A stretch of DNA of 64,000 nt. It comes from Nelumbo lutea. Taxonomy: Eukaryota; Streptophyta; Magnoliopsida; Proteales; Nelumbonaceae. The notes under the pieces are model-generated. The model had not been told where the DNA came from. It made no database searches and saw only the letters and a list, made by a program, of their open reading frames with translations. Made by a program: the position numbers and the translations under genes. The DNA is taken from the NCBI GenBank assembly GCA_022828595.1, contig JAKGHH010000001.1, positions 121,780,999 to 121,844,998 on the forward strand, in the 5' to 3' direction. Every line of letters starts with the position of its first letter. Positions within the stretch are counted from its first letter, which is position 1. This document shows positions 10,541 through 21,243 of the stretch, one piece after another.

Positions 10541-11101
10541 GAGGAGGGGGCGGCAGCCTTTAGACATGCAATCCACATTCTTGTCTTCATAGCTGAAATC
10601 ACAAGAAGAGAGAATCTGCACCCTGCAAATACTCATTTGCCGCCTCCTTCCTGTAGCTGCCGACTCCAACAGTTCGATCTCCAGTTCTTGGGAGAAATCA
10701 AGATTCGATCTTGATACCAATCTTTTGGAGAAAAGATTGGTTGGAGTTATATTCACAAGCCACCCAGTTGATTCTTGCGAAGGGTCAAGTTCTTTTGGAA
10801 GAACACTGTTGATTCTGCCCCACCCTGCACTACGCCATCTTCAGTGGGAGCAGATTTTGGATCCTTCCTTGGGCGTGAACACCTTCGTTGGGAGATATTG
10901 CTTCTCCGTATCAGGTAAATCCCTCCCTACTCCTTTTGGTTCAGATCTCGTTCAATTTATGGTTCAAGAATGATCCTTGAAAATATGATTTTCTAAATAG
11001 GAAATTCGATTCCCAGTTGAAGGGAGAGAAAAAATTTTTGAAATTCGCCCCCTTATTCTGCAATCTTTGTGCGTCCATGTGATGGATATCCTATCCCTTC
11101 A

Positions 11102-11106
11102 TCCTC
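11102..11106. repeat. right target-site duplication of element B
   Basis: TCCTC, identical to 6470-6474. Confidence 0.9.
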
Positions 11107-11184
11107 CACCCTGGGTTGTATGTGTTTGAGTAGGGGTTGAAATTCGGCCTGCCAGTATGAGAGATAAAATTAGCATGCTCATGT
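11107..11184 (-). pseudogene. G1 gypsy Gag, part displaced by element B
   Basis: On the minus strand this reads NPYSNTYNPGW, the segment just upstream of NHPNFSW found at 6430-6474; the two were one frame before element B inserted. It is cut on the right by the LTR of copia copy 3 at 11185. Confidence 0.8.
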
Positions 11185-11520
11185 TGTTAGACAGTTTTGT
11201 ATGCCCTTTGCTTCAATCCAATTTGATGTACTTTTGAAATTTAGTGTAAATAAATAAAGTGCATGTTTGATTCATGTTGTTTGGTATAATTCTATGTAAG
11301 ACCCTAAAACTGGGAACTTATAGAGACTCGTGTTAGTTTTAAATGTTTACAGCCATTGGATAAGTCTGGGGAGATTTTTACTGCCAAGGCTGATACTGGT
11401 GTGCCACCAAGTGTTGGGATGGCCTGTCTCGGCCACCAGGGTAAGACCCAAGGCACATGCAGTATAGGATTACTCAAATCCTTGAACCGGACCAGATTTC
11501 CAGTATTGCCCTGGACCTTG
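11185..11520 (+). repeat. copy 3 5' LTR, first part
   Basis: TGTTAGACAG start; collinear with the first 335 bases of the copy 1 LTR, ending ...CTGGACCTTG where copy 2 begins exactly with its LTR end. Confidence 0.88.
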
Positions 11521-13474
11521 TGAAAGAATGGTAGGATCCATCTAATGGACGCCATAAAGGTTGCGGAATGGGTGGGCGAATTTCAAAAATTTTCCTACCT
11601 TCTCCCAACTGGGAATCATATTCCCTAAATTTAGAATACAATATTCAAGGATCCTACTTGAACCATAATCAAACCAGATCTGTACCAAAAGACAAATGGG
11701 AGGAATATACCTGATCCAGAGAAGCACTATCTCCCAAAGTTGGTGTTCACGCCCAAAGAATGCTCCAAGATTCGTTCTTGCTGAAGATGACACAGCTGTG
11801 GATGGAACAGAACCAGCAGGGTGCGTCCTACACACTGGATCCTTCGCAAGTATCCTCTGGAAGCACTAAACACTGAATCCATTTCAGTCTTTCTTGCAAG
11901 ACTGATGTCAAGAACAGATTTCTTGACTTTCTTTTTTGCAAAGATATAATCTTGCAAAGGAGATGGCAGCGGCAGGAGGAGAACTCTAAAGGCGAAAAGG
12001 CTGAACTGCCTTTTTTTTCCTTTTCTGGAGTATGAGATCTGATCTCAATTCGCAGGAACCTTTCTTGCGATTTTTCTTGATTCGAAAACTGTTGTATTTC
12101 TCTGCTTTTTGGTTAGGGTTTCTCCTCCTTTCTTCTTGATTAAGAATCCTCCTAATTAAGAGTTATCCCAATCCAAATCAGTATTTGGATAGGGGATAAT
12201 CTTAATCCTATCTGCAGATAAAGTTAGCTTACTCCTGATCTTATCAGGAGGTTACCAGATTCAAATCTAATTTGAATTTGGTCTCCAAGAGTGGATAAGG
12301 CTAAAGGCCCAATCCTTTTACTAACATTAATCTCAGATTCGCCCCAAGGATGGGTGATCAAATCAGCCCACCTCGAAATGGGCTTCTGGCCCATTAAGTG
12401 TTCAGTGTCTAATTACTTTCCAATCTGCTGCCCAGTTGGGCTTCTTTGTATGGCGTGGGACCCAAGCATTGATCTACACACCAGCCACATGGGTTCGGCC
12501 CAGCCTTTAATACAAGGCCCAGCCGAATTCACTGAAAAACTCAATGAACCCCTTGAGTCCATCATATGGACCCTATGGGCCCAACACTTACATTAAGTGG
12601 TCCCTGGGCCAAGCCATCTTATAAAAACCCAGGGACTGTGGGCAGGTGCAAGATTAGCCCATCAGGTATTATCCTCAATGGTCTTACACATAATCTCTCA
12701 GCCCTTAATGATCAAGCACTGCCCGACAAGAGAGGACCTCTCCCTCGGCTGCAAGGAACAGGGCCGCACTCTCATCTCACATGGATCCCGGGAAATAAAA
12801 CCATTTGCAAACAATTTGAAACCGTACATATATATATAAATATATTAATTTTGCAAAAACAAAATTCCAACGATTGAAATCAACTGCCGGCAGTTTGGTT
12901 TCCATCAGAGAGAGTGCATTCCCAATCATTACCCTTTGTCCGACAAAGTGGCTGATTCTGTCACTATGATCACCCACTCAGATGAATTCTCAAACTGCCC
13001 CAACATACCTAGGTTTTGATCCCCGCTAAGGATCTCACTGATTGGCATATCAAAGGCAGCCTGATCCAACACCTAGTGAAGTGTCATAATCGAGTCTAGG
13101 GGTTAGGTGCAACTTTCCAGTTTTGCCCATCTATCTCCAAGGTCCAGGGCAATACTGGAAATCTGGTCCGGTTCAAGGATTCAAGTAATCCCATACTGCA
13201 TGTGCCTCGGGTCTTACCCTGGTGGCTGAGATAGGCCATCCCAACACTTGGTGGCACACTAGTATCAGCCTTGGCAGGATAAATCTCCCTAGACTTATCC
13301 AACGGCTGTGAACATTTAAAACTAACACGAGTCTCTATAAATGTCCAGTTTTAGGGTTTTACATAGAAATAATCCAACCAACATGAATCAAACATGCACT
13401 TTATTTATTTCCACTAAATAACAAAAGTACATCAAATCAGATTGAAGCTAAGGGCATACAAAAACTGTCTAACA
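11521..13474 (-). repeat. copy 2 3' LTR
   Basis: On the minus strand TGTTAGACAG (ending at 13474) to ...CATTCTTTCA (at 11521), 1954 bp, the same LTR subfamily as copy 1. Confidence 0.9.
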
Positions 13475-13486
13475 GCTCCCACTTGC
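13475..13486 (-). promoter_or_regulatory. copy 2 polypurine tract
   Basis: GCAAGTGGGAGC on the minus strand, between the pol stop and the 3' LTR. Confidence 0.75.
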
Positions 13487-13488
13487 AC

Positions 13489-14436
13489 TTAGGTCCAATC
13501 TGGTACAAGCCGGAGTCCCATACTTTCCACGTGTTTCTCAAACACCTTCTGTGTCAGTGGCTTAGTCAATGGGTCTGCCACATTATCCGTTGATGCTACC
13601 TTCTGAATCAGGACGTCCCCTCTACCAACGATCTCCCGCAGTACATGGTACTTTCTCTCGATGTGCTTTGACTTCGAGTGAGCCCGAGGCTCTTTAGCCT
13701 GGGCGATCGCTCCATTGTTGTCACACATCAACGGGATGGGTGATGTGCTGGATGGAATCGCTCCCAATTCGTGTATGAACTTCTTCATCCACACGGCTTC
13801 CTTGGCAGCTTCACTTGTGGCAATGTACTCGGCCTCGGTTGTGGAGTCTGCAGTGGACCCCTGTTTGCTGCTTTTCCAACAAACAGCACACGATCCTATC
13901 GTGAAAACATACCCAGATGTAGACTTTCTATCATCTGGATCCGACTGGAAATTGGCTTCGGTATACCCTAGAACTTGCAGTGAACTACCCTCGAATACCA
14001 GACAAAACTCTTTTGTCCTTCGAAGGTATTTGAGTATGTTCTTCACAGCAGTCCAATGCTCCTGCCCTGGGTTTGCCTGGAATCTGCTTACCACACTCAC
14101 CGCCTGAGGAATGTCAGGGCGAGTGCACAGCATGGCATACATGATGCTCCCTATGGTTGAGGCATAGGGAACGTTTCTCATACTCTCAATCTCCTCAGAA
14201 GTCTTGGGAGACATCTTCTTGGAGAGAGTGACTCCATGCCTGAAAGGAACGTTTCCTTTCTTGGAGTTCTCCATGCTGTACCTCTTGAAAATTTTGTCAA
14301 TATAAGCAGCTTGTGATAATCCAATTATCCGCTTCGATCTATCTCTATAGAGTCGAAGACCTAGTATGTATGATGCTTCTCCAAGATCTTTCATGGAGAA
14401 CTGCTGTGATAGCCATACCTTGACCGAAGTCAACAT
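13489..14436 (-). pseudogene. copia RT C-terminus and RNase H (copy 2)
   Basis: A 315-codon open frame covering the RT thumb/connection (MKDLGEASYILGLRLYRDRS) and the RNase H domain: the YTEANFQSDPDDRKSTSGY block (usually YxDADW..., here the catalytic D of the first block reads E), STTEAEYIA with the second acidic residue, and a terminus ...LRLVPDWT then TAA. RNase H degrades the RNA strand during reverse transcription. The frame is open to its natural stop but is severed from the RT active-site part by a 1-bp deletion. Confidence 0.9.
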
Positions 14437-15089
14437 TCCTACATCATTCCCAATGAGTAGGATTCGTCCACGTACAACACCAAAAAGGTGATCTTATCCC
14501 CACTGGACTTCCTGTAAACACAGGGCTCATCCGGATTCTGCTCAAAGTCAAACGTTTTGACTGCAGAATCAAAATGGATGTTCCAACTCCTAGAAGCATG
14601 CTTAAGTCCATATATGGATCTATTAAGTTTACATACCATGTGTTCCTGACCAGCAGCAATGAAGCCTTGCGGCTGCTGCATGTAGATATCTTCACTAAGA
14701 TCTCCATTCAGGAACGCGGTTTTGACATCCATTTTCCAAATCTCGTAGTCATGGTACGCTGCTACAGCTAGCAGGATTCTAATGGATTTAAGCATGGCCA
14801 CGGGCGAAAAGGTTTCCTCATAGTCGATGCCTTCTTTCTGAGTATACCCTTTCGCCACCAAACGAGCTTTAAATGTCTCAATCCTGCAATCGGGGCCCTT
14901 CTTCCTCTTGTAGATCCATTTGCAAGCAATTGCTTTTACCCCGGAGGGCGGATCCACTAGAGTCCAGACTCCATTGGTCTCCATTGAGTCCATTTCAATT
15001 CTCATGGCCTCCACCCACTTCTGGGAGTCTATGTCTAACATAGCTTCCGTGTAAGTCACGGGATCCTCTTCACTAGTCAAGGTTTCCAC
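14437..15089 (-). pseudogene. copia reverse transcriptase (copy 2)
   Basis: Open frame with [31 protein letters not shown] and [19 protein letters not shown], the fingers/palm blocks of Ty1/copia RT. At the catalytic YVDD box one base is missing (about 14463-14466), so the frame reads YVDES and terminates shortly after. Upstream, another 1-bp deletion separates it from the integrase C-terminal part, and a tyrosine codon has become TAA near 15095. Catalytically dead. Confidence 0.9.
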
Positions 15090-15633
15090 CAGTTAACTAT
15101 CCTGGTCATAACCATATCGGACTGGTGGTTTGGATACCCGGGTGGTTCTTCTAGGTTGGCATTACCTAGAATTTGTGGGACATCTCCCACTGCTCCTGAG
15201 CTCTCCTCATCAAGAACTATTTCCTGACGATGGGTGTCCAGGATGTAATCGGATTCTAAGAATTGGGCGTTTCGACTGCAGAACACTTTCTGCTCACTCG
15301 GGTCATAGAATAGATAACCCACCGAATCCTTTGGGTAGCCTATAAATAGGCAATGGCTAGTTTTAGATTCCAACTTGTCCTTACTTGTTCTTTTAACGTG
15401 TGCAGGACAACCCTAAATCTTCAAGTGTCTTACACTTGGCTTCCTTCCGGTCCAAAGTTCATATGGAGTTTTCGGAACTGATTTGGTTGGAACCTGATTC
15501 AGCACGTAGATAGCAGTCTCTAATGCGTATCCCCAAAAGGATGTGGGTAATTGTGAGCGTACGAGAAGTGACCGGACCATGTCCAACAAGGTCCTATTCC
15601 TCCTCTCTGAAACACCGTTGAGTTGAGGTGTAG
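15090..15633 (-). pseudogene. copia integrase C-terminal part (copy 2)
   Basis: Contains the ERRNR block with the third catalytic acidic residue, [20 protein letters not shown], and [20 protein letters not shown], the usual copia integrase tail and linker to RT. A tryptophan codon in 'KIWGC' has become TAG near 15414, and a 1-base loss in the linker near 15165 shifts the frame. Adjoins the 57-bp deletion at about 15634. Confidence 0.85.
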
Positions 15634-16558
15634 CAGAGAGATACTCGCCACCTCGATCTGATCGAAGGGCCTTAATTTCTCTCCCTAACTGTTTCTCGAC
15701 TTCCTGTCTGAACTCTTTGAACTTTTCAAATGATTCAGACTTATGTCTCATTAGGTACACGTAACCATATCGTGAAAAATCATCTGTAAAGGTGATGAAG
15801 TACACGTGTTGATTTCGTGTCCTAACACTCAGGGGACCACATACATCAGTATGTATCAGGTCAAGTGTGCCTTCAGATCTTTCAGGCTTACCATCAAATG
15901 GCCGCTTAGACATCTTACCTTGAAGGCAAGGTTCACAAGTGGGAAGATTTTCTTCGGTTAGAAAATCCAAAGGACCATCCTTTACCAGCCTTGTGATTCG
16001 GTCAATACCGATATGGCCAAGTCGGTAATGCCAGAGGCACGTGGGACTTACTGTATCACGATTCCTTTTCTTGGGATTTTTGACCGACGTAGTTTCGGTT
16101 AAGTTAGTTTCCAGAGAAGGATGTAGAACATAGAGACCGTTCTCTAGTTCCCCGCATGCGATGAATTTATTATTCCGTTTAACAGTAATCATATTACTAA
16201 AATAAATAGTATATCCATCAGCACACAGTTTTGAAACAGAAATTAAATTTCTTTTCAATTTCTGTACATAAAGACAATATTTAAGTACAAGTATTCCTTC
16301 TTTAAAAACTAATTCTACGGTTCCTATTGCCGCCGCTGCAACACTTGTAGTTGCTCCCAAGAATAGTGTCACTTCACCTTCACTCAACCTTCTATTAACT
16401 TTGAACCCCTGTAGTGAGTTACACGCATGAGTTGAAGCCCCGGAGTCAACACACCAGGACACAAAAGTAACTAACATGTTAGTTTCTATGACACAAGTTT
16501 CGATGTTACCTTTCTTAGATTCCAGGTAGGCAGGACAATTCCTCTTCCAGTGGCCGGT
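15634..16558 (-). pseudogene. copia protease and integrase core (copy 2)
   Basis: Long frame from the protease ([18 protein letters not shown], catalytic DSG intact) through GAG-pre-integrase ([27 protein letters not shown] zinc-binding end) to the integrase core with IHTDVCGPL and [11 protein letters not shown]. Right after the second catalytic aspartate, 57 bp (19 codons, in frame) present in copy 1 are missing, which removes over half the spacing before the final glutamate. The integrase fold could not be active. Confidence 0.9.
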
Positions 16559-16975
16559 CTACTTGCAGAAGTGACAGACATCAGATGCCTTGTTCTTCTT
16601 CTGCTTCTTAGGTTTGGCAGCCTTCTTCTGAGGCTTCTTTGCCTTTCTCTTTTTCTTGCCCGATTTGTTAGCTTCAGCAAGCATAACCACAGGCTCATCC
16701 TTCTTGAGTAGATCCTCGGCTCTCTGCAACATATTGCTGAGTTTCTGGACGCTGACATTCAGCTTATTCATATTGTAGTTCATTGTGAATGCATTGAAGG
16801 AAGAGGGCAAAGAATTGAGGATGGCATCCCCTTGCATGCCATGATCTAGCCCGGATCCAAGAGCTTCAAGTTCGTTAATGTATCCCATCATCCGAAGACA
16901 ATGGTCATGAACTTTCTGCCCTTTGGTCATCTGCGCGGTCATGAACAATTTCAGGACCTTCTGTCGAGTAGAATG
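16559..16975 (-). pseudogene. copia Gag fragment (copy 2)
   Basis: Codes for the Gag middle and C-terminal part: VHDHCLRMMGYINELEALGS, a lysine-rich segment (KKKRKAKKPQKKAAKPKKQ) and the knuckle CHFCK, which is cut by a TAG at 16559-16561 where copies 1 and 4 have CAG. The N-terminal part is lost at the junction with copy 3 LTR. Confidence 0.88.
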
Positions 16976-18007
16976 GACTCAAGGGGTTCATTGAGTTTTT
17001 CAGTGAATTCGGCTGGGCCTTGTATTAAAGGCTGGGCCGAACCCATGTGGCTGGTGTGTAGATCAATGCTTGGGTCCCACGCCATACAAAAAAGCCCAAC
17101 TGGGCAGCAGATTGGAAAGTAATTAGACACTGAACACTTAATGGGCCAAAAGCCCATTTCGAGCTAGACTGATATGATCACCCATCTATGGGGAGGATTT
17201 GAGATTAATGTTAGCAAAAGGATTGAGTCTTTAACCTTATCCACTCTGGGAGACCAAATTCAAATCAGATTTGAATCTGGTAACCTCCTGATAAGATCAG
17301 GAGTAAGTTTACTTAATCTACAGATAGGTTTAAGATAATCCCCTATCCAAATACCGATTTGGATTGGGATAACTCCTAATTAGGAGGTTTCTTAATCAAG
17401 AAGAAAAGAGGAGACACCCTAAGAGAAAAATATCAGATTTCAAACCAAGGTTTGTAAGCAAGAAAACATCCTGCGAACTGAGATTATATCTCATTCACAC
17501 TTCAGAGAGAAGAGAAGCAATTCAGCCATCTCCGTCTCAGGAGTTCTCCTCCAGCCACCGCCATTCCTTCTGGCAAGATTTGATCTTTGTAGAAGAAAGA
17601 AATCAAGAATTAATTTCTTGACATCAGTCTTGCAGAAAATACTGAAAAAGATTTGGTGCTCAGAGTTTCCAGAGGATTCTTGAGAAGGATCTAGTGTGTA
17701 GGACGCACTCTACTGGTTTCGTTTCACATACAGCTGTGTCATCTTCAGTAGGAGCAGATCTTGGTATCCTCTTTGGGTGTGAACACCAACTTTGGGAGAT
17801 ACTGCTTCTCTGGATCAGGTATAATTCCTCCCTTCCCTTCTGGTTCAGATCTGGTTCGATTATGGTTCAAGTAGGATCCTTGAATATTGTATTCTAAATT
17901 TAGGGAATATGATTCCCAGATGAGAGAAGGTAGGAAAATTTTTGAAATTCGCCCACCCATTTTGCAATCTTTATGGCGTCCATTAGATGGATCCTACCAT
18001 TCTTTCA
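16976..18007 (+). repeat. copy 3 5' LTR, second part
   Basis: Starts at LTR position about 912 (ATGGACTCAAGGGGTTCATT) and ends CTTTCA. At the junction the copy 2 sequence GAGTAGAA meets LTR sequence with at most two bases in common. Confidence 0.88.
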
Positions 18008-18008
18008 G

Positions 18009-18022
18009 TGGTATCAGAGCCA
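18009..18022 (+). promoter_or_regulatory. copy 3 primer binding site (tRNA-iMet)
   Basis: TGGTATCAGAGCCA, perfect, one base after the LTR end. Confidence 0.92.
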
Positions 18023-19804
18023 GGTTCGAATCTTGAACCAAAAGAAAATCAGATCTGAACATGCACAAATTGACAGAAGCTGTTCTACCAAGATTTGTGC
18101 AGATTGTTCTCTTTTTTTCAAGAAACTATTTCTTGTTAAGGGCGATTAATCTAAAATTAATTTTTGTTAAATCCAAAATTTATTTAGAACTATTTTTTAT
18201 TTATTTTGATTTAATGGACTGTTTGAACCTGAAGATCGTAGTGTAGATTTGGCGCAGATGGTCTGCGCACCCTTTTTCTTTTTTATTCATTTATTTTATT
18301 CAATTCGGTCTGTAAATAATTTTTTTTCTAGACTGAATGTATAGGATTTGATCAAGAATGTAATTAATTAATAAAAATAGGATTTCTATTTTTATTTTCT
18401 TGATCAAAGAAGAAGAAAGAAGAAGGCAGCGTTGGAGATTTGCAGAGTGAGAAATCGCTTTCTACGATTTGCAGTTTGTGAAACTGCAACCCTAGTGATT
18501 AACCTCTATTTTGCAGGTGGTGTGAATAGTCCATATTTGATTTATGATTGTTGAAAATCAAAATTATTAATTTCAGATCTTTCATGAATTAATTCTTGAA
18601 TTGAAAATTAGTTTCGGACCATTTCGGACTAGATTGGACCAAAACTGTTTGGACCGAATCTAGGGTTCGAAGGAAACTATTTTTCAGTCCAAATTTTTAC
18701 TAACTTGCTGTTCCAAAACTGATCTTCAATTACAGGGATTAATTCAGCCCACCTATAAAGCCCAGTTTTAAATGGTTAAAACTGCAAAAGCCCACTCTTG
18801 TGAGAAAAGTTGTATGGGCCGAACTGCTAACTACGATTCAGCCCATATACCTAGTCGACATTAATTGTTAATGTTATGGATTTTAAATGGGCTGTTCAAT
18901 GGGCTTTACAGCAGTTAATTGATTGGATCAATTCTTCCTTTACATGTGATGTTTGGATGTTTGATGTGCTGCGACCATGGGCCATAAGCACTTGGCCCAT
19001 GAAGACTCATTAGTGGCTCTTGCGCACACCATGGCTGAATGCACATCATTGTCATGGTGTCCCTTAAAGTCATTGGATGACCCCTCCTTGCTTGGTGGGC
19101 CCCACACTCTGAAAAGGGATACGTACGGAACCTCTAGCTGTTTAAGGCCCACCAGAAATCTGACTTTATGAAAGTCAGTGGGAGCCACTTTGGTTTGACC
19201 TAAAATTAGAACTAGGGCGTAATTCTGTTCCCTTTAGCAAATATAAGTGCATGCGATAGGGAAATCCATATGATGGACTCTCTAAAGGCCTTCTATCATT
19301 ACCACAATGATGGGTCCTTCAGTAATGAGGAAACACACCATAAAATTGGGCTATCCATTTGCTGTTGGATCTGTCAGAGTGTTTCATAAGATGATAGGGG
19401 CGTCATAGACCAAGGTGGGAGGGGCTTCACCAGAAAATGGGAACTCTCTCATGGTACCTTGGCGTAACCTGAATATGATGGGTGAGCACTCACTGAACAG
19501 AAAGGTTTATTTGAAAATGGCTCTGAACCTTGTCTGACAAAGGCTAAAGGGAACCTCATTTGATGAGTGGATATGATCGATCACAGAAAGGTGGTGGGGT
19601 TATGCAGCTAAAACAGTTGGCTTCATGCACCCCATGTGATTTCCCACATTTCTAGAGACATTTCATCATCTCCGTCACTGAGAAAGGAGGGAAATCTTAG
19701 AGATGAACAAATGGGAATGGAATATAGATTAAAAACCATATCTATGTAGGTACCATGAATCAAACTAAGGTTATGGACTAACGTCTTTGCAGTTTTATCA
19801 AAAA
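18023..19804 (+). other. copy 3 long leader
   Basis: About 1.8 kb without a sustained sense frame between primer site and gag. Collinear with the leaders of copy 1 (56560-58330) and copy 4. Small frames on either strand are interrupted or shifted between copies, so I treat the leader as non-coding. Confidence 0.8.
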
Positions 19805-21243
19805 ATGGTGAACGGTCAATTCGCAAAGTTTCTAGATGATAACAAGCTTAAGGGCCCTAACTAAGCTGATTGGTATAGAAATCTTATGCTGGCCCTAACT
19901 TTCGAAAAGTTTGATAAGGTAGTGAAAAATCCTGCCCCAGAGCGTCCGGGTGATACGGCTTCTGAGGCCCGTAGGAGGGACTACCAAGATTGGGAGGATA
20001 AGAACACTCTAGCCTGCTGTTTTGTCATTGCTTCATTGGACAATTCAATACAGAGGCAGTTTGATCAGATCAAACTAGCCAAGAACATATTGGACAGTCT
20101 AAAGACAATATATGAAGAGCAAAACCGTTCTACTCGACAGAAGGTCCTGAAACTGTTCATGACCGCGCAAATGTCCAAAGGGTAGAAAGTTCATGACCAT
20201 TGTCTTCGGATGATGGGGTACATTAATGAACTCAAAGCCCTTGGATCCAGGCCAGATCATGGTAGGCAAGTAGATGCCATCCTGAATTCTTTGCACTCTT
20301 CCTTCAATGCGTTCACAATGAACTACAACATGAATAAGCTAAATGTCAGCGTCTAGGAACTCAGCAATATGTTGCAGAGAGCTGAGGATCTACTCAATAA
20401 GGATGAGCCTATGGTTATGCTTGCTAAAGCTAACAAATTGGGAAAGAAAAGGTGAAAGGCAAAGAAGGCCTAGAACAAAGCTGCCAAGCCTAAGAAGTAG
20501 AAGAAGAACAAGGCATCTGATGTCTATCACTTCTACAAGCAGACCGACCATTGGTAGAGGAATTGTCCTGCCTACCTGGAATCTAAGAAAGGTAATGTCG
20601 AAACTTGTGTCATAGAAACTAATATGTTAGTTACTTCTGTGTCCAGGCGTATTGACTCCGGGGCCACAACTCATGCGTGTAACTGACTGCAGGGGTTCAA
20701 AGTTAGCAGAAGATTGAGTGAAGGCGAAGTTACACTATTCTTGGGAACGACTACAAGTGTTGTAGCTGCGGCAATAGGAACCATAGAATTAGTCTTTAGA
20801 GAAGGAGTGCTTGTACTTAATGATTGTCTTTATGTACAGAACTTAAGAAGAAATTTAATTTCTGTTTCTAAACTGTGTGCTGATAAAAATACTGTTTATT
20901 TTAGTAATATGATTACTGTTAAACGGAATAACAAATTCATCGCATGCGGGGAAATGGAGAACGGTCTCTATGTTCTACATCTTTCTCTGGAAACTAACTT
21001 AACCGAAACTACGTCGGTTGAAAATCCCAAGAAAAGGAATCGTGATACAGTAAATTCCACGTGCCTCTGGAATTACCGACGTGGCCATATCGGTGTTGAT
21101 CGAATCACAATGCTGGTAAAGGATGGTCCTTTGGATTTTCTAACCATAGAAAATCTTCCCACTTGTGAGACTTGCCTTCAAGGTAAGATGACTAAGCGGC
21201 CATTTGATGGTAAGCCTTAAAGATTTGCAGGCACACTTGACAT
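19805..21243 (+). pseudogene. copia gag-protease-integrase start (copy 3)
   Basis: ATG at 19805 begins a Gag matching copy 1 (MVNGQFAKFLDDNKLKGPN), but stops occur at about 19862, at 20183, 20354, 20471 and 20498 (all four CAG in copy 1), and near 20453, 20555 and 20685. The knuckle has lost two cysteines (YHFYK for CHFCK). Protease DSG is kept (RIDSGATTHACN). A 168-codon open stretch (20714-21220) covers protease C-terminus and GAG-pre-integrase. The sequence ends 39 bp past the point where copy 4 is also broken. Confidence 0.9.

Larger units (their letters stand above)
6475..11101 (+). mobile_element. copia-type element B, internal region collapsed
   Basis: Complete insertion with TG...CA LTR ends, a 5-bp TCCTC duplication, a perfect tRNA-iMet primer site and a short polypurine tract, but only 108 bp (9007-9114) between the LTRs. 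The inner part joins the first 60 bases of the leader to the last codons of RNase H at a shared ATGGG (9068-9072), so about 5-6 kb was lost relative to copy 1. All cis ends for reverse transcription remain, so it could be mobilised by proteins from another element. LTRs differ by roughly 4% in their first 230 bases (by eye), so it is older than copy 1. Confidence 0.9.
9115..11101 (+). repeat. element B 3' LTR
   Basis: TGTTAGACAG to CCCTTCA, 1987 bp, followed by the TCCTC duplication. Contains one copy of the 287-bp unit. Confidence 0.9.
11521..16975 (-). mobile_element. copia copy 2, 5' end deleted
   Basis: Minus-strand element inserted in the copy 3 LTR. Its 3' LTR (11521-13474) has intact ends; the CCTTG at 11516-11520 would be its target duplication. 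The internal region runs RNase H, RT, integrase, protease, gag (right to left in transcription order) and breaks off in gag at about 16972-16975, where copy 3 LTR resumes. One deletion removing the gag N-terminus, leader, 5' LTR and part of the copy 3 LTR explains the junction. Confidence 0.88.
11185..21243 (+). mobile_element. copia copy 3, split and truncated
   Basis: Plus-strand element whose 5' LTR begins at 11185 and is interrupted at 11520 by copy 2. The LTR resumes at 16976 and ends at 18007, followed by primer site, leader, gag, protease and the start of integrase; it stops at 21243 against the LTR of copy 4. RT, RNase H and the 3' LTR are missing. About 580 bp of LTR (LTR positions about 336-912) were lost at the copy 2 junction. 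Left flank CATGT would be the target duplication; the partner is not present. Confidence 0.85.

Noticed and set aside
13715..14107. 130-codon plus-strand frame (and its twin at 61575-61967 on the minus strand)
   Set aside because: Reverse-strand shadow of the RNase H coding region in copies 2 and 1.
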